Shown here: positions 24,461 through 34,851 of the stretch, one piece after another | Layout: each line of letters begins with the position of its first letter | Numbering within the stretch: position 1 is the first letter of the stretch | Assembly (NCBI RefSeq): GCF_030272615.1 | Contig: NC_081412.1 | Location: 340,257,370 to 340,321,369, forward strand | Length of the DNA stretch: 64,000 bases | Direction: 5' to 3' | From: Cryptomeria japonica | Lineage: Eukaryota; Streptophyta; Pinopsida; Cupressales; Cupressaceae | Made by a program: the position numbers and the translations under genes | The notes under the pieces: model-generated | The model's input: the letters and a program-made list of their open reading frames with translations, nothing else | Told to the model about the DNA's origin: nothing | Databases searched by the model: none

Positions 24461-24473
24461 GCCCCCCAAAAAT
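24461..24473 (-). promoter_or_regulatory. Polypurine tract
   Basis: The minus strand reads ATTTTTGGGGGGC directly before the LTR start, the usual position of the plus-strand primer for retrotransposon replication. Confidence 0.5.
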
Positions 24474-24499
24474 GTAGTCGTCTGGAAGACGACTGAAAC

Positions 24500-26913
24500 A
24501 GAACAAGGCTAATCTAATTAAAAAAACTAATGTTGGGAAGGATGAGAAGGTGTCCCTGAAAGAACCGAAGACTAGGAAGTGCCCCCACGTTGCTGGAGAC
24601 GCTGAGTGGCTGCCATCTCTCGTTCTCTCGCTAGCTTCACCATGTGAGCAGCTTCGACCACCTTCTCATGTGCTTTCTATGTTTCCTCCCCATGTCCGCA
24701 CAACTGCTCCTCCCGTTGTGCCAGGTTAGCCACCAACTCCGCCACCTTGGCCGCCAATTTTGCCTTCTGCTTGCCACTCACATCCAATTCCTGAACATGC
24801 TTGGCCACGGTTTCTTCCAAGGCCATCACTCATGAGTGCTCCTGAGCCAACTGCTCCTAGCTTTTTTGGATGTGGGTGCCCAATGTTTTCTTGGTAGCCT
24901 CAGCCTCTCGTAAGGCTTGGTCACGCTGTACAGTGAGAGATTCCACCTTGACCATTGTCATCCTGGGGTATTTCATACCAAATCGCGGAATGCAATCTCC
25001 ATCCCCTGTAGAAATGCATGCACCCTATGTCCTTCCATCACCACCAGGTTACCCGTCCATGCGTACATCATCTCCTGGGTCTCTGACTTCGGCCATCCCT
25101 TGGCCGTGAAGCAATGGAAGAACTCCCCCTCATAATCTTCCTTCATAAAAGAGAGGAGCCAATTTGCCACTCTAGCAATCTTGGGGTCCTAACCAACTTC
25201 AATGTTTTTCACAATATTCCCCACATCACTCAAGTACTTGGCCATCCCTTCCAGCTGGGATGCGCATTGCTACATGGTACCGAGCGGGTCCTCTAGATTG
25301 GGCTTCCCCAATCGAACCACAATTTCCTCATCCCGAGGAGAGGAGGATTCCTCACCACCTGCGTTCTCGCTTGTGTGTTGTACCAACAGTGTCTCCTCTT
25401 CCTGTTGAGAGCCCCCTCCTGCACCCTCCATTCCACTAGGTGGCGGTTCCATCCTGTCACCGTCGTCACCGCCATTACCGTCAGGTGGAGATGGAAGTTT
25501 TGGCCGGTTCTCCGCCCGTGCACCCAATGTCTCTAGAAGACATGAGTCGATTGTTTCCTCCTAGTGGTCGGTATCTCTCGTGGGGCTCATTTGTGTTGCT
25601 GTTGTATCTCCACGTGGGGTCACCTTAGCTGGCGGTGATGGTGATGCCTCCACGTCGACCGCGTCAATCGCCTTTGTCAACTCTCCCCATCCCATGCGCT
25701 GGATCTCCATAGATTAGTTGCCTTCTGGTAATGTGGAAGTGATAGCTCCTATCATCTGAGAATTTTCCCCAACACCTTCCGCCACTGGTGTTTCTCCGAT
25801 GACCTCCACGTCCTCTGTTGCGCGCACCGCATGAAAGGTCTCTTCCTCTGCACTTTCCCCATCTGATGAGGATGCCTCGAAGACCTCTTCCTCGCTAGTC
25901 TCACTTTTCGTGCTGGGAGACTATGCTACATCCTGCCATCATCTCTTCCTCTAAGGTTCTCAACTAGCGGCCATGGTGTCCAAGTGAGCCCAATAAAAGA
26001 TAGACAGATTAGAGGGCTCTACTCTGCGAAGTGGTTGCAAATTCCCTCTTTTGTCTGTCGGCATGTTGGTCCGTATGGATTCCAAAAAGATGGCGATGGC
26101 ATGGTGAGACATGTAGAAGGCCTCGTGGTGTAGGCCAAGGCATTCCCGAATCCACTCTGACAGGAATGATGCCCAATTGTACAGTGTACCATTCTGCATT
26201 CATGAGGTACAACATCCATACAGCAATATTCGATCCTCTGCTTGCCCCCGTCAATCTTCTTTTGATAATATCCATGATGCAGCGCCATTCTGAATAGGCC
26301 AGGAACATCCTCTTCACCCCACGGTTGCTTCCTGACTTCCAAATGTTGTCTTGTTCCTCTTGTGTCAAATCCCCTCGACACATTAGGCGAACCAGCTACT
26401 GCTTTTGTTCTAATGACATCTTCTTCTTGGTGACTGCACTCCCCTGATTGGGGATCTCGAATACATGAGCAAACTCTGTGGCAAAGAAGAAATGGTAATG
26501 TGGTAGCCGCCATACTTGAACATGGACCTGTGTGTATGTCTATTGTATCCTGCCTGCATCGCTTTCAACGCAGGCTCAAAATCTTTCATGCTGTACACAA
26601 GCATGAATATAATTTTATCGACTCCTACTCTCTTCAGGTTCATTTTGATCACGTTGGAGTCATCGGTCTCTTCCCACCAAGTCCTACACTCAATTCCAGT
26701 CAGCCCTTCCCAAGCTAAGGAATGCATGGTAACTGGTTCATCCCTCTGGACATGTGGACGAACCTTCTTTCCTTTGCTACAACTTGGCGTGGCCACAGTC
26801 CCTGCTTGTGTCGAATTCACCCTGCTGTCGTCCTGAGGATTCCCAAAATTGATCTTCAACATATTTATAAACGACAACACTTCTTCACTGCGGTTGCACG
26901 GTTGTCTTGCCAC
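24500..26913 (-). pseudogene. Decayed long ORF with C-terminal coiled coil, unrecognised
   Basis: Starting near 26913 (MARQPCNRSEEVLSF), the reading passes through MHSLAWEGLTGIECRTWWEE, a FKYGGYHITISSLPQ segment, then (frame change near 26480) LTQEEQDNIWKSGSNRGVKR and YSEWRCIMDIIKRRLTGASR, then (another change near 26200) NGTLYNWASFLSEWIREC. A Ser/Glu/Pro-rich linker and KPNLEDPLGTM follow at 25930-25270, then LLSFMKEDYEGEFFHCFTAK, and finally a coiled-coil-like end (KLAAKVAELVANLAQREEQL, in a shifted frame near 24710-24780). At least three frameshifts and several stops make it a pseudogene. I do not recognise the family; gag-like or plant-mobile-domain-like are guesses. Confidence 0.5.
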
Positions 26914-27008
26914 TTGTAGAATTCCTTGACAAAGCCGTTACTGCAACCGTTTCCTGGGTAAACTAGATTTTGCCACGTGTTTTCAAACTCCGAAATTTTC
27001 CTTGCTTG

Positions 27009-27511
27009 TCTGTACGAACTTCCTCCTATCTGTCCATACGGAATAGTGCGAGAATTCCCTTCCCCCTTTGGTCACCGTACAGATTTTTCTCTGCTTCTTT
27101 CCTCCTGTCGTATGGATTTCGTGTACAAACTCCTTCCAATCTTGCTCTGATACTGGCAAATTTTTCCCTTATGCCTTGATGCCTCGTACGGAAGGTACGG
27201 TTTTGTGTACAGAAATTCCACTCCGCATCAGACTAAATACTCCGTACGAAATCGTACGCTTCCTCCCCTGCCTCTGAGACGAGATGTCTAGCCCGTACGG
27301 TACCTCCCCTTTCTACACGATGTCTCTCTTCCGTACAGAACCATACGGATTTGGGTGTTGTGTGTGACTAAATAAATTTCGTACAGTCATGTACGACACT
27401 CTTTCCTCCCCGTCGGATTCATACAGTAGTGTACGGGTATGCATGTGGTGCAATTCCGTATGAAACTAAATGGCTAGCTATTGTCCTGTGAACCCGTTGT
27501 ACGGACTTGTA
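27009..27511. repeat. Cluster of CGTACGG / GTAC-core motifs
   Basis: About twenty near-palindromic variants of CCGTACGG (CGTACGG, CGTACAG, CATACGG, TGTACGA and similar) are packed into 500 bp, often in pairs 8-14 bp apart. They precede the start of the unknown minus-strand ORF. The spacing is irregular, so this is motif enrichment rather than a simple tandem repeat. Confidence 0.75.
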
Positions 27512-27520
27512 CGACCTGCA

Positions 27521-28297
27521 AGGATGGCACTGCTCTTCTTCTCTGCATGATTGTGTTGAAATGGTCGGATGGAAATACTTATTAAATCGCTTCACTTTTA
27601 CGGTTAGGGTGAATTGCAACAATTTTTTATAAAATAATCTTTTCCTTACCCCACATAATTTTTCTTTTCCCAACTTTATAATATCCTTTTTGTTTTCATT
27701 TTTCACTAATGCCTAACCCTTTATTTTTTATTTTGTACCTATCTTTTCCCACACTTAATATTTCCTTTTGCAAATACTCCTTAAAATTTTTACTTTTACA
27801 AGCAAGTTTAAATTTCATTGGCTGTACCTTCAGAGTCCATTGGAATTTTCCCACCTTCAACTTCTCGTGCTTGCTTTTTGGGGTCCATACTACAATTTTT
27901 GGATGTACCACTTCTCTGCCATGGGTACTTGATTTCCTCCCTGGGATGTGCAACTTGATTCTTTGTCTTTTCACCTTCCTCTTCACCTGGTGATTGACTT
28001 CTAGCTTCTTTTGTTTCTTCTTCAGTTTCCCTCGGTAGCCATCGTCATTATCTTTTGTCGTTCACTTTATCTCTCTAGGATCCTCTTCATGTTTCATTCT
28101 AATCTCCAAGCCTTGTAGCCAAGCACACATGTATAGTGGCCTTCTCTAACATTCCTTCGAGCAACATGTACCAATATACTCTAGGTCAAAAAAATTGTCC
28201 AATAGAGGTGTTGGTCCCACACCCTTGTATCTTCCATCGACATATCTTCCGCCATACTGTTGATACCAGGTTATTTTTCATGCAAAGCATTGTAAAC
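27521..28297 (-). other. Intron 1, unassigned sequence
   Basis: A minus-strand open stretch at 27986-27696 is lysine-rich (KRKVKRQRIKLHIPGRK) and lacks any recognised domain; it is probably retroelement debris. At 28262-28273 the minus strand reads CTGGTATCAACA, a weak match to an initiator-Met primer site just beyond the LTR at 28298-28779. Confidence 0.35.
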
Positions 28298-28779
28298 CAA
28301 TTTACACTATTCTGCCCTAGGTTATACTTTCTCAACTGTCAAGAAGGTTTTAGGAAGGGGATCTTCTTGATTTCTTGATACGAACAGCTAGAGAGGAGGT
28401 CGAGGGTTTCTATGGAGTGTAAGTTTTTCTTGTGCGATATCTATTCTTCTTCCGCTTTTTCTCTATCTCTTACTTTGTATCAATGGGAATTTATTTATTC
28501 CCACCCTGCAATTCCTGGAAAGTTACGCCTCAAGGAGGCATCCCTTTAGTGGTGGTGACCTTTGAAAAGTCAACACCCTCTACTACTGTCATTGTAACAA
28601 TTCATGAATATATTACAATTATTTATGCATATTAGTTTTATAAGGTAGTTGAAACATATTATGCTTATTAACCAATAAAATAATAAAAGCTTTCATTATA
28701 TTATTCAATATGTAGCAATTATGACTTCATCTAAAATACACATTAACATTACTTTATCAGAAAATTGAGGGATATGACA
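28298..28779 (-). repeat. 3' LTR of the minus-strand gypsy element
   Basis: This is the inverted counterpart of the LTR at 30608-31106. Shared strings include AAGCTTTTATTATTTTATTGG-like sequence and TCAAGAAATCAAGAAGATCC (minus strand). Similarity stops at GTGTAAATTGG, before the expected GGGACATTACA end. Confidence 0.85.
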
Positions 28780-28793
28780 GTCCTCCCTCCCTA
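28780..28793 (-). promoter_or_regulatory. Polypurine tract
   Basis: The minus strand reads TAGGGAGGGAGGAC directly before TGTCATATCCC, as expected for the primer site of second-strand synthesis. It overlaps the region just after the chromodomain stop codon. Confidence 0.8.
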
Positions 28794-30607
28794 GATTTGC
28801 TTGCCCTCAAACAATTTCAAGCTGGGATGATCAAATATTTCAAGTCCTTCCCATGTAGCATCCTCGATGGGTAGGCCTTTCCATTTTACCAGGTATTCTT
28901 CAATGGTTTTACTCCTTAGTCTTTTCTCCCTTACATTGAGTATCATCTCCGGTTCCAAAATCAGTTTCCCTTCATTATCTAGTGGGGGTAATTCTTCACA
29001 TGGGGTGACATGTTGTCCCAATACCCTTTTGAGGCGGGAGACATGGAACACATTACGAATTTTGCTATTTGAGGGTAGATCCAACTCATACGCCACCTCC
29101 CCGATTTTCCTTATTATTTTATATGGACCATAGAAGCGAGGCTTAAGTTTTTCTACCCCACTGGATTTGAGTGATGACTACTTGTAGGTTCATAGCCTCA
29201 AGAAGACCATATCTCCTACTTCAAAAGTTCACTCTATTCTCTTCCTATCTACATATAACTTTTGCTGATTTTGAGCTTGGAGTAGGTTATCCCTAAGCTC
29301 ATTCATTATATCCATACTATCCTGTATGAAGTTTATGGCTCCTGGAACTTGACTTTCTGACTGAATCAAGTCTCCAAAAGATGTAGTAGTGTATCCATAC
29401 AAATCCTTGAAGGGACTCATCCCTATAGACATATGATGAGTATTATTATAACAATACTTTCCCAAATGGAGCCACTTGACCCATGCATTTTGCTGTCCTG
29501 TGACATAATTTCGTAGGTAACCTTCCAACCATTTATTAACTATTTCAATCTGTCCATCTGTTTGTGGATGGTAACTGGTACTGTGGGTTAATTCTATTCG
29601 AGCTAGTCTAAAGAGTTATTGTCAAAAGAGACTGAGGAAACGGCTGTCCCAGTCACTCACAATGTTATAGGGTAATCCATGTAATCTAAAGACTTCTCTA
29701 AACAAAATCTTGACCATTTGAGGTGCTCTAAATTCTGTGGAAATAGCTATGAAGTGTGCATATTTTGTCAACCGGTCAACTACCACATAAACACAATCTT
29801 TTCCCTGTACCCTAGGCAACTCGGTTATAAAGTCTATGGATCTGATTTCCCATTTTTGGTTGGGAATTGGCAGTGGCTAAGGTCGCCCTGCTGGAAAGGT
29901 ATGCTCATCTTTATTCCTTTGGCATATCATGTATTCCTTAACATGTGTTAGCATATCCCTCTTAAGGCCCTTCCATGAGAACCTCTCTCTGATCTGTTTG
30001 TAGGTTTTGTAGTATCCTTGATGACCTGCCAATGGATTATCATGATAGTTTTTCAAGATTTCTTTTTTAACAGATCCGGAAGCAATGTATATTCGATCTT
30101 TATAGATGATGAGATGATCCTTAATTTGATAGTTTTCATCCTGTATCTTCCCCTCAATTAAATCACTTGTAAATGTATCTTTAGCATATTTAGTATGGTA
30201 GTCTTCCAATCAGTTGATACTGTTGTCACTGCATTAAGATGGGGTCTTCGGGATAGAGCATCTGCTACGATGTTATTCTTTCCTTTCATATATTCAATAT
30301 CAAAGTCATATGCTTGCAATTTACTCACCCACTTCTGCTGCTTTTCATTTAGGTCCCTTTGACTTAAAAAGAACCTTAAGTTGTTGTGATCGGTTTTTAC
30401 AATAAACCTCCCACAGATTAAGTACCGCCTGAATTTTGCTAGGGCATGCATTATTGCCAACATCTCCTTGTCATGAATGCAAAATATCCTTTCCTATTCC
30501 TTAAGTTTCCTGCTTTCAAAAGCTATAGGGTGTCTATTCTGCATCAACAAAACCCCAATACCTTCTCCTGAGGCATCACAATATAATTCAAAAGGTAAAG
30601 AAAAATC
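28791..30607 (-). pseudogene. Ty3/gypsy pol: RNase H, integrase, chromodomain
   Basis: Order on the minus strand: end of reverse transcriptase and start of RNase H (ELYCDASGEGIG near 30570); RNase H (MLAIMHALAKFRRYL, DHNNLRFFLSQ, VADALSRRP) to about 30230; integrase zinc domain (HDNPLAGHQGYYKTYKQI, then C-x2-C-like end); core (VVVDRLTKYAHFIA, SDWDSRF, SYHPQTDGQIEIVN); C-terminal domain (KPRFYGPYKI, FHVSRLKRVLG); and a chromodomain (EYLVKWKGLPIEDATWE). From 30209 to 28791 all pieces share one frame and are broken only by stop codons (for example at 29878 and 29622). A stop lies in RNase H near 30495 and a frameshift near 30210. A chromodomain at the integrase tail defines the chromovirus branch. 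Confidence 0.88.
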
Positions 30608-31106
30608 TATCATATCCCTCAATTTTCTGATAAAGTAATGTTAATGTGTATTTTCGATGAAGTCATAATTGCTACATATTGAATAATATAATGAAAGCTT
30701 TTATTATTTTATTGGTTAATAAGCATAATATGTTTCAACTACCTTATAAAACTAATATGCATAAATAATTGTAATATATTCATGAAATGTTACAATAGCA
30801 GTAATAGAGAGTGGCAACTTTTCAAAGGTCACCCCCACTGAAGGGATGCCTCCTTGATGCATAACTTTCCAGGAATTGCAAAGTGGGAATAAATAAACTC
30901 CCATTGATACAAAGTAAGAGATATAGAAAAAGCGAAAGAAGAATAGCTATCACATAGGAAAAAATTACGCTCCATAGAAACCCTTGACCTCCTCTCTAGC
31001 TGTTCATATCAAGAAATCAAGAAGATCCCCTTCCTAAAACCTTCTTGACAGTTGAGAAAGTATAACCTAGGGCAGAATAGTGTAAATTGGGAAGAGGGAC
31101 ATTACA
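30608..31106 (+). repeat. 5' LTR of the plus-strand gypsy element
   Basis: It starts TATCATATCCC (the first G of TGTCATATCCC changed) and ends GGGACATTACA. It is about 95 percent or more similar by eye to the inverted LTR at 28298-28779. Confidence 0.85.
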
Positions 31107-31108
31107 AG

Positions 31109-31120
31109 TGGTATCCGAGC
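31109..31120 (+). promoter_or_regulatory. Initiator-Met tRNA primer-binding site
   Basis: TGGTATCCGAGC, two bases after the LTR end, differs from the canonical TGGTATCAGAGC at one position. Confidence 0.85.
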
Positions 31121-31212
31121 ATGTTCCTGCCAACCTAAGAGAATTAGTTGATGCACCTAAGTCAACGAACCTTAAGAGCTTTAGAGAGAGAAAAAAGGAA
31201 AGCCACTATAGC

Positions 31213-32113
31213 CATGGAACTTGAATTCAAAACTTTCATGGAACAAACTACCCAGACCTTACAAAACATGATAGCAACCATAAGAACCTCAAGGCAAATC
31301 CAAGGAATGTAGGGGAGAGATCTCCAAGCCAATTAGGACCACCCAAGAGTCCACCCATAAGACAAACATACCCCTTTTTCTAATTAGGGAGGAACCACCC
31401 ATAGATAATGCAAAATTCGTGTCCTGGGCTTAAGAGAACTTGTTGCTGAATATGCAAAATTAGACCCTGAAATTAAAAGGAGTATCAGTTTCTCTGAATT
31501 TTGTAAGGCCAACCCAAAGAGGAACCATAGGAAAAGGAAGACACAACCTAACAAGGAAATACAAAACAAGGTAGGGAAAATGACCATTCCCAACTTCGAT
31601 GGATCTGGGAAAATCACCGCTCATTCTTGGATTCAAAAACCAGAAACTTACCTCACCCTCTGTACCATAATAGAAAAGGATGATATCACCTTTGCCATAA
31701 TTCACTTAGAAGGAACAGCACATGAGTGGTGGCATCATGGCCTAGTTACACAAGATCATAAAAACGTTAAGACCTACGAGGCCTTCAAGGAGAAACTCAT
31801 TGAAAGGTTTGATCACACCCACCCTCAGAAACAATTTAAATAGCTTACAAGGATAAGACAAAAAGGAACCCTTGAGGAGTATATTTCAGAATTCCAAAGG
31901 TTAGCTATTATGGTCCCCGAGATATCTGAGGAAAGACTTATCTACCTGTTCATAGAAGGGTTGAATGATGCCACCCAAGGACTAGTAAGTGCTTTTGAGC
32001 CTCATACTCTTCAAAAGGCAATCCTTAAAGCTACTCAACTAGAAGCAGCCCAAACCCGGGGGCGGAATCATTCAAAAAAGGCACCCTCACTGACTGAGGC
32101 AGAACCGTTGTAA
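31213..32113 (+). pseudogene. Ty3/gypsy gag
   Basis: The first ATG downstream of the primer site is at 31215 (MELEFKTFMEQTTQTLQNM), which soon meets a stop. The conserved gag domain opens at 31580: MTIPNFDGSGKITAHSW, then LEGTAHEWWHHGLV, FKEKLIERFDHTHPQKQF, a TAG stop at 31841-31843, and in the same frame TRIRQKGTLEEYISEFQRLA and LIYLFIEGLNDATQGLV. This is the retrotransposon gag fold of capsid proteins. No zinc knuckle is present; the frame ends in a tandem-repeat region. Confidence 0.85.
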
Positions 32114-32205
32114 GGCACCCTCACTGACAAAGGGAGAACCACTGTTAAGGCACCCTCATAAAATGGCTTGTTTATGGAGAACCATTACTAAGGCACCCTA
32201 TCAAG
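32078..32205 (+). repeat. Tandem AAGGCACCCTCA repeats
   Basis: Four diverged copies of a roughly 38-45 bp unit beginning AAGGCACCCT and containing GAGAACCA/GTT lie at the point where gag coding ends. Confidence 0.75.
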
Positions 32206-32439
32206 ATAATTAGAAATTCTTGAAGTTAACTCAGAACTTTTTGATACTTACGTTGTAGTAATGTTGCATAATTGTTCTAAGTTCCATTGTAGCAATCCCT
32301 TAAATTACAGTTTCTTTAATTTGCAAATCATCGTTAGTCTCTTATCCTATTTTTCTTTCATTTATATTTCATAATTAATCTTTTAATGGTAATCATACAT
32401 ATGTTGTAATTAGAATATTATTCTCTAACATATATTGCA

Positions 32440-32548
32440 AGCTGTTCATATCAAGAAATCAAGAAGATCCCCCTCCTAAAACCTTCTTGACAGTTGAGAA
32501 AGTATAACCTAGAGAAGAATAGTGTAAATTGGGAAGAGGGACATTACA
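32440..32548 (+). repeat. Partial 3' LTR
   Basis: AAGCTGTTCATATCAAGAAA through GGGACATTACA repeats the last 109 bp of the LTR at 30608-31106 with a few substitutions. Confidence 0.85.
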
Positions 32549-34025
32549 GAGTCAAAGGAGGACAAAGTCAAAGAAGAGGCAATGAAAGCCTTAGACCAAA
32601 GTGTGGTATGAACTAATCGGAACTGTGAGTGTGTTAAGGTTTTGGGGGAGAAACCTGCATAATTTTCCTTGGCCCCTAGTAAAAATTGTGAGCCTCTATG
32701 TTTTAATACTTGACTATTTGGGTAGGATAAAATTTGGGAGGGGCTACGGCCATTTCAATGGAATCATGGATGGGTAGGATGGTTATATATAGTTGTTTTA
32801 GTTTGTATTCTCGTCAACCAATGAGACAGTAAGGTGTATCCCACGATTTTTTTTGGTTCTTGAACCTAAACCAATAAATATAAACAAAAAAAAATGTGTA
32901 TAATAGTATATTTATGTTATTGTTATAATTAATATTTGTCTAAATACATAATAATAATGAATATATTAAGCAGTGCTCATTTGTGATTAGGAGTTTTTCT
33001 AATAATTGTAGATAGGTGTGAATATTTCAACTATTAGTAAATTGTGTTATTATCTAACAATTGATTTAATAGTAGAACATTCATTGAGTTAGGAGTTCAG
33101 TTTGTTTTAGTTATATAAATGAGGTGTGAAAAGTCAGTCAACCAGTTAATTTTAATTGTTGACACTATTCATGATATGCTGGCAATAAAAGTCTAACTAA
33201 TGGTTGTTAGCACTCAATTATCAAATAAGTTAAGTCAGTAAAATTATTTCTTAAAAATACAGAGTTTCACTGTGGAGTATAGTCTATCGGAGGCTTTTTG
33301 AGTACTTTTGTACTTCAAAAATTGGTAATTTCAAGAATAGGAGCCAACTAAACAGCTCTAAATGTAATTTCATCTTCAAAATACCATATCAGAACTGAAG
33401 AAAATTATCAAGCTTAGTAGAGTTGACCATACACAAAATCAAAACAGTGTGTAAGGTAAAACTCTTCTTCAGATTACAAGAGGAAACTACCTTCTAAAAG
33501 AAAAACTCAGATAAAACCTTCGATCGACATCTTCAAGTAAAAGTTGACATGTTAGAGTTTTAATTTGTCTTTTTAGACAACACAAAATGAAACAATAAGA
33601 TAAAAAAATTCTTCCAATTAAACAAGGAAGCTCTCTTCTAACAGAAAAACTTAAATAAACCCTTTTCATATGAAATAAAATTAGGTATAAAATGTTTCCT
33701 ACAGATTCAACAAGCATGCATATAGAAAAGAAAAAGTGTAAGCTAAAAAGATAGCAAAAATATGCAACACAACTATGGAAATTGCTTCCATTATAAAAAG
33801 GTTCAAAACTTGCACGCTATTCTTATTTTAAACTGTTTTCAGTACTTTTTAGTTAGTAGATGATTTGTTACTTACTGAAACTCAATCTTTTTTTCTAATT
33901 ACTTAATAGTTAATACTATAACCTGTTCAAAAAAACAACAATATCAATTAAATCGTGGAGACAGATTGATTCAATGGTCATATTTGTATACTTGGCCTCA
34001 CCCATTTTAAGAATAGATCCCCAAT
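32549..34025 (-). other. Intron 1, no recognised gene
   Basis: This sequence is AT-rich. GAAGCTCTCTTCTAACAG-like phrases recur (33480 and 33630), but no coding domain is seen. Confidence 0.4.
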
Positions 34026-34112
34026 CTTATAGCCTCAGATACCGGTTCTCCCCTATTTTGGCTGGGTCCTGGTCCTGGTCCGTGCCCGGTCCTGGTCCTG
34101 GTCCGGTTCGCT

Positions 34113-34221
34113 CTGGGTCCCACCCGGGTCCTGCCCAGGCGGCTGGGTTCCCTGTGGGTCCTGCATGTGGGTCCTGCCACAGGGAACCCAGCCGCCTGGG
34201 CAGGACCCAGGTGGGACCCAG
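34113..34221. repeat. Long 45-bp-arm hairpin in the hAT end
   Basis: Arms 34113-34157 and 34177-34221 are reverse complements with one mismatch and a 19-base loop. They are composed of GGGTCC, CCCAGGCGGCTGGGTTCCC and similar motifs. Confidence 0.9.
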
Positions 34222-34678
34222 GGCGAACCCAGGAGGACCCGGGTGAACCCAGGAGGACCCGGGTGAACCCAAGCCCGTGGGTTCCCAAAAACGGGGCCCA
34301 CGGGTTAGCAAGCATTTAAAAACAATAAAAAAACAATATTTTTAATCATATTCATAATTTGCAAAAAAGATAATATTCAAGTTTCAAGTTTCAAAATGTG
34401 AAAATGTCATGACACAATAAAGTATAAAGTTAAACATTCAAATTACAAGCCATCTATGGGATTTAAATTCCATATTCATCTTCATCTGAAGCATCCAACC
34501 CAAGCCATTAATTCAGAATATTTATTGGCATTGGCAATTATGGATTTATGATTTATTGATTTATGATTTATCTGTTATCATCTATGTATCATTGTATGGG
34601 AAAGTTACATTGTATGTTTGATGTTTCATATTTGTATGTTTGAACTGTGAACATATATAATTTTGATGTTTGAAGTTT

Positions 34679-34679
34679 G

Positions 34680-34724
<45 letters not shown>

Positions 34725-34750
34725 AAATTAAAATATATATATATATATAT
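34679..34750. repeat. (AT)n microsatellite
   Basis: Two runs of pure AT dinucleotides are separated by an A-rich spacer, inside the non-autonomous hAT. Confidence 0.9.
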
Positions 34751-34851
34751 GTACGGACAAACCCGTACCCGTACCCAAAAAAATTTTTTTTTTGCCGAAT
34801 CCGCGAACCCGTACCCGAATCCGAACCGGAACCGGTAACTTAGCTTATAGC

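Larger units (their letters stand above)
24176..27520 (-). mobile_element. LTR element with gag-like or unknown ORF, 5' LTR not found
   Basis: On the minus strand a decayed long ORF (26.9 to 24.5 kb) is followed by a polypurine tract and a 285-bp sequence with TG...CA ends (24176-24460), which fits a 3' LTR. Upstream of the ORF is a leader region full of GTAC motifs. No reverse transcriptase or integrase was seen between ORF and LTR, so it resembles a small non-autonomous LTR element (a TR-GAG or LARD type). The right boundary is approximate and no second LTR was found. Confidence 0.5.
28298..30607 (-). mobile_element. Ty3/gypsy chromovirus fragment: pol plus 3' LTR
   Basis: On the minus strand, RNase H, integrase and a chromodomain are followed by a polypurine tract and an LTR (28779 down to 28298) that starts TGTCATATCCC. 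The LTR lacks its last 20 bases or so. The 5' part of the element, including most of the reverse transcriptase and gag, is missing where a plus-oriented LTR of the same family begins at 30608. Confidence 0.8.
30608..32548 (+). mobile_element. Ty3/gypsy fragment: LTR, primer site, gag, partial LTR
   Basis: A plus-oriented 499-bp LTR is followed by a primer-binding site and a gag gene. About 300 bp of AT-rich sequence follows gag, then the last 109 bp of the same LTR (32440-32548). There is no pol between them. It belongs to the same family as the minus-strand fragment at 28298-30607, so the two lie head to head. Confidence 0.8.
34034..34843 (-). mobile_element. Non-autonomous hAT, relative of the intact copy
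   Basis: The 810-bp element starts CTCAGATACCGGTTC and ends GAACCGGTAACTTAG, flanked by the 8-bp target repeat CTTATAGC (34026-34033 and 34844-34851). Its left part is the reverse complement of the right end of the intact hAT (about 20100-20354). Positions 34348-34506 match 17088-17246 in direct orientation, and the rest matches the reverse complement of 16795-17045. It therefore keeps both ends of the autonomous family, lacks almost all of the transposase, and has one inverted internal piece containing the last dozen codons. Confidence 0.9.

Noticed and set aside
24644-26919. Several plus-strand ORFs
   Set aside because: They are shadows of the decayed minus-strand gag-like ORF, which has the more protein-like composition.
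28262-28273. Possible primer-binding site CTGGTATCAACA next to the minus-strand LTR
   Set aside because: It lies about 25 bases past the truncated LTR end and matches the initiator-Met site only partly; too weak to claim a tandem element.
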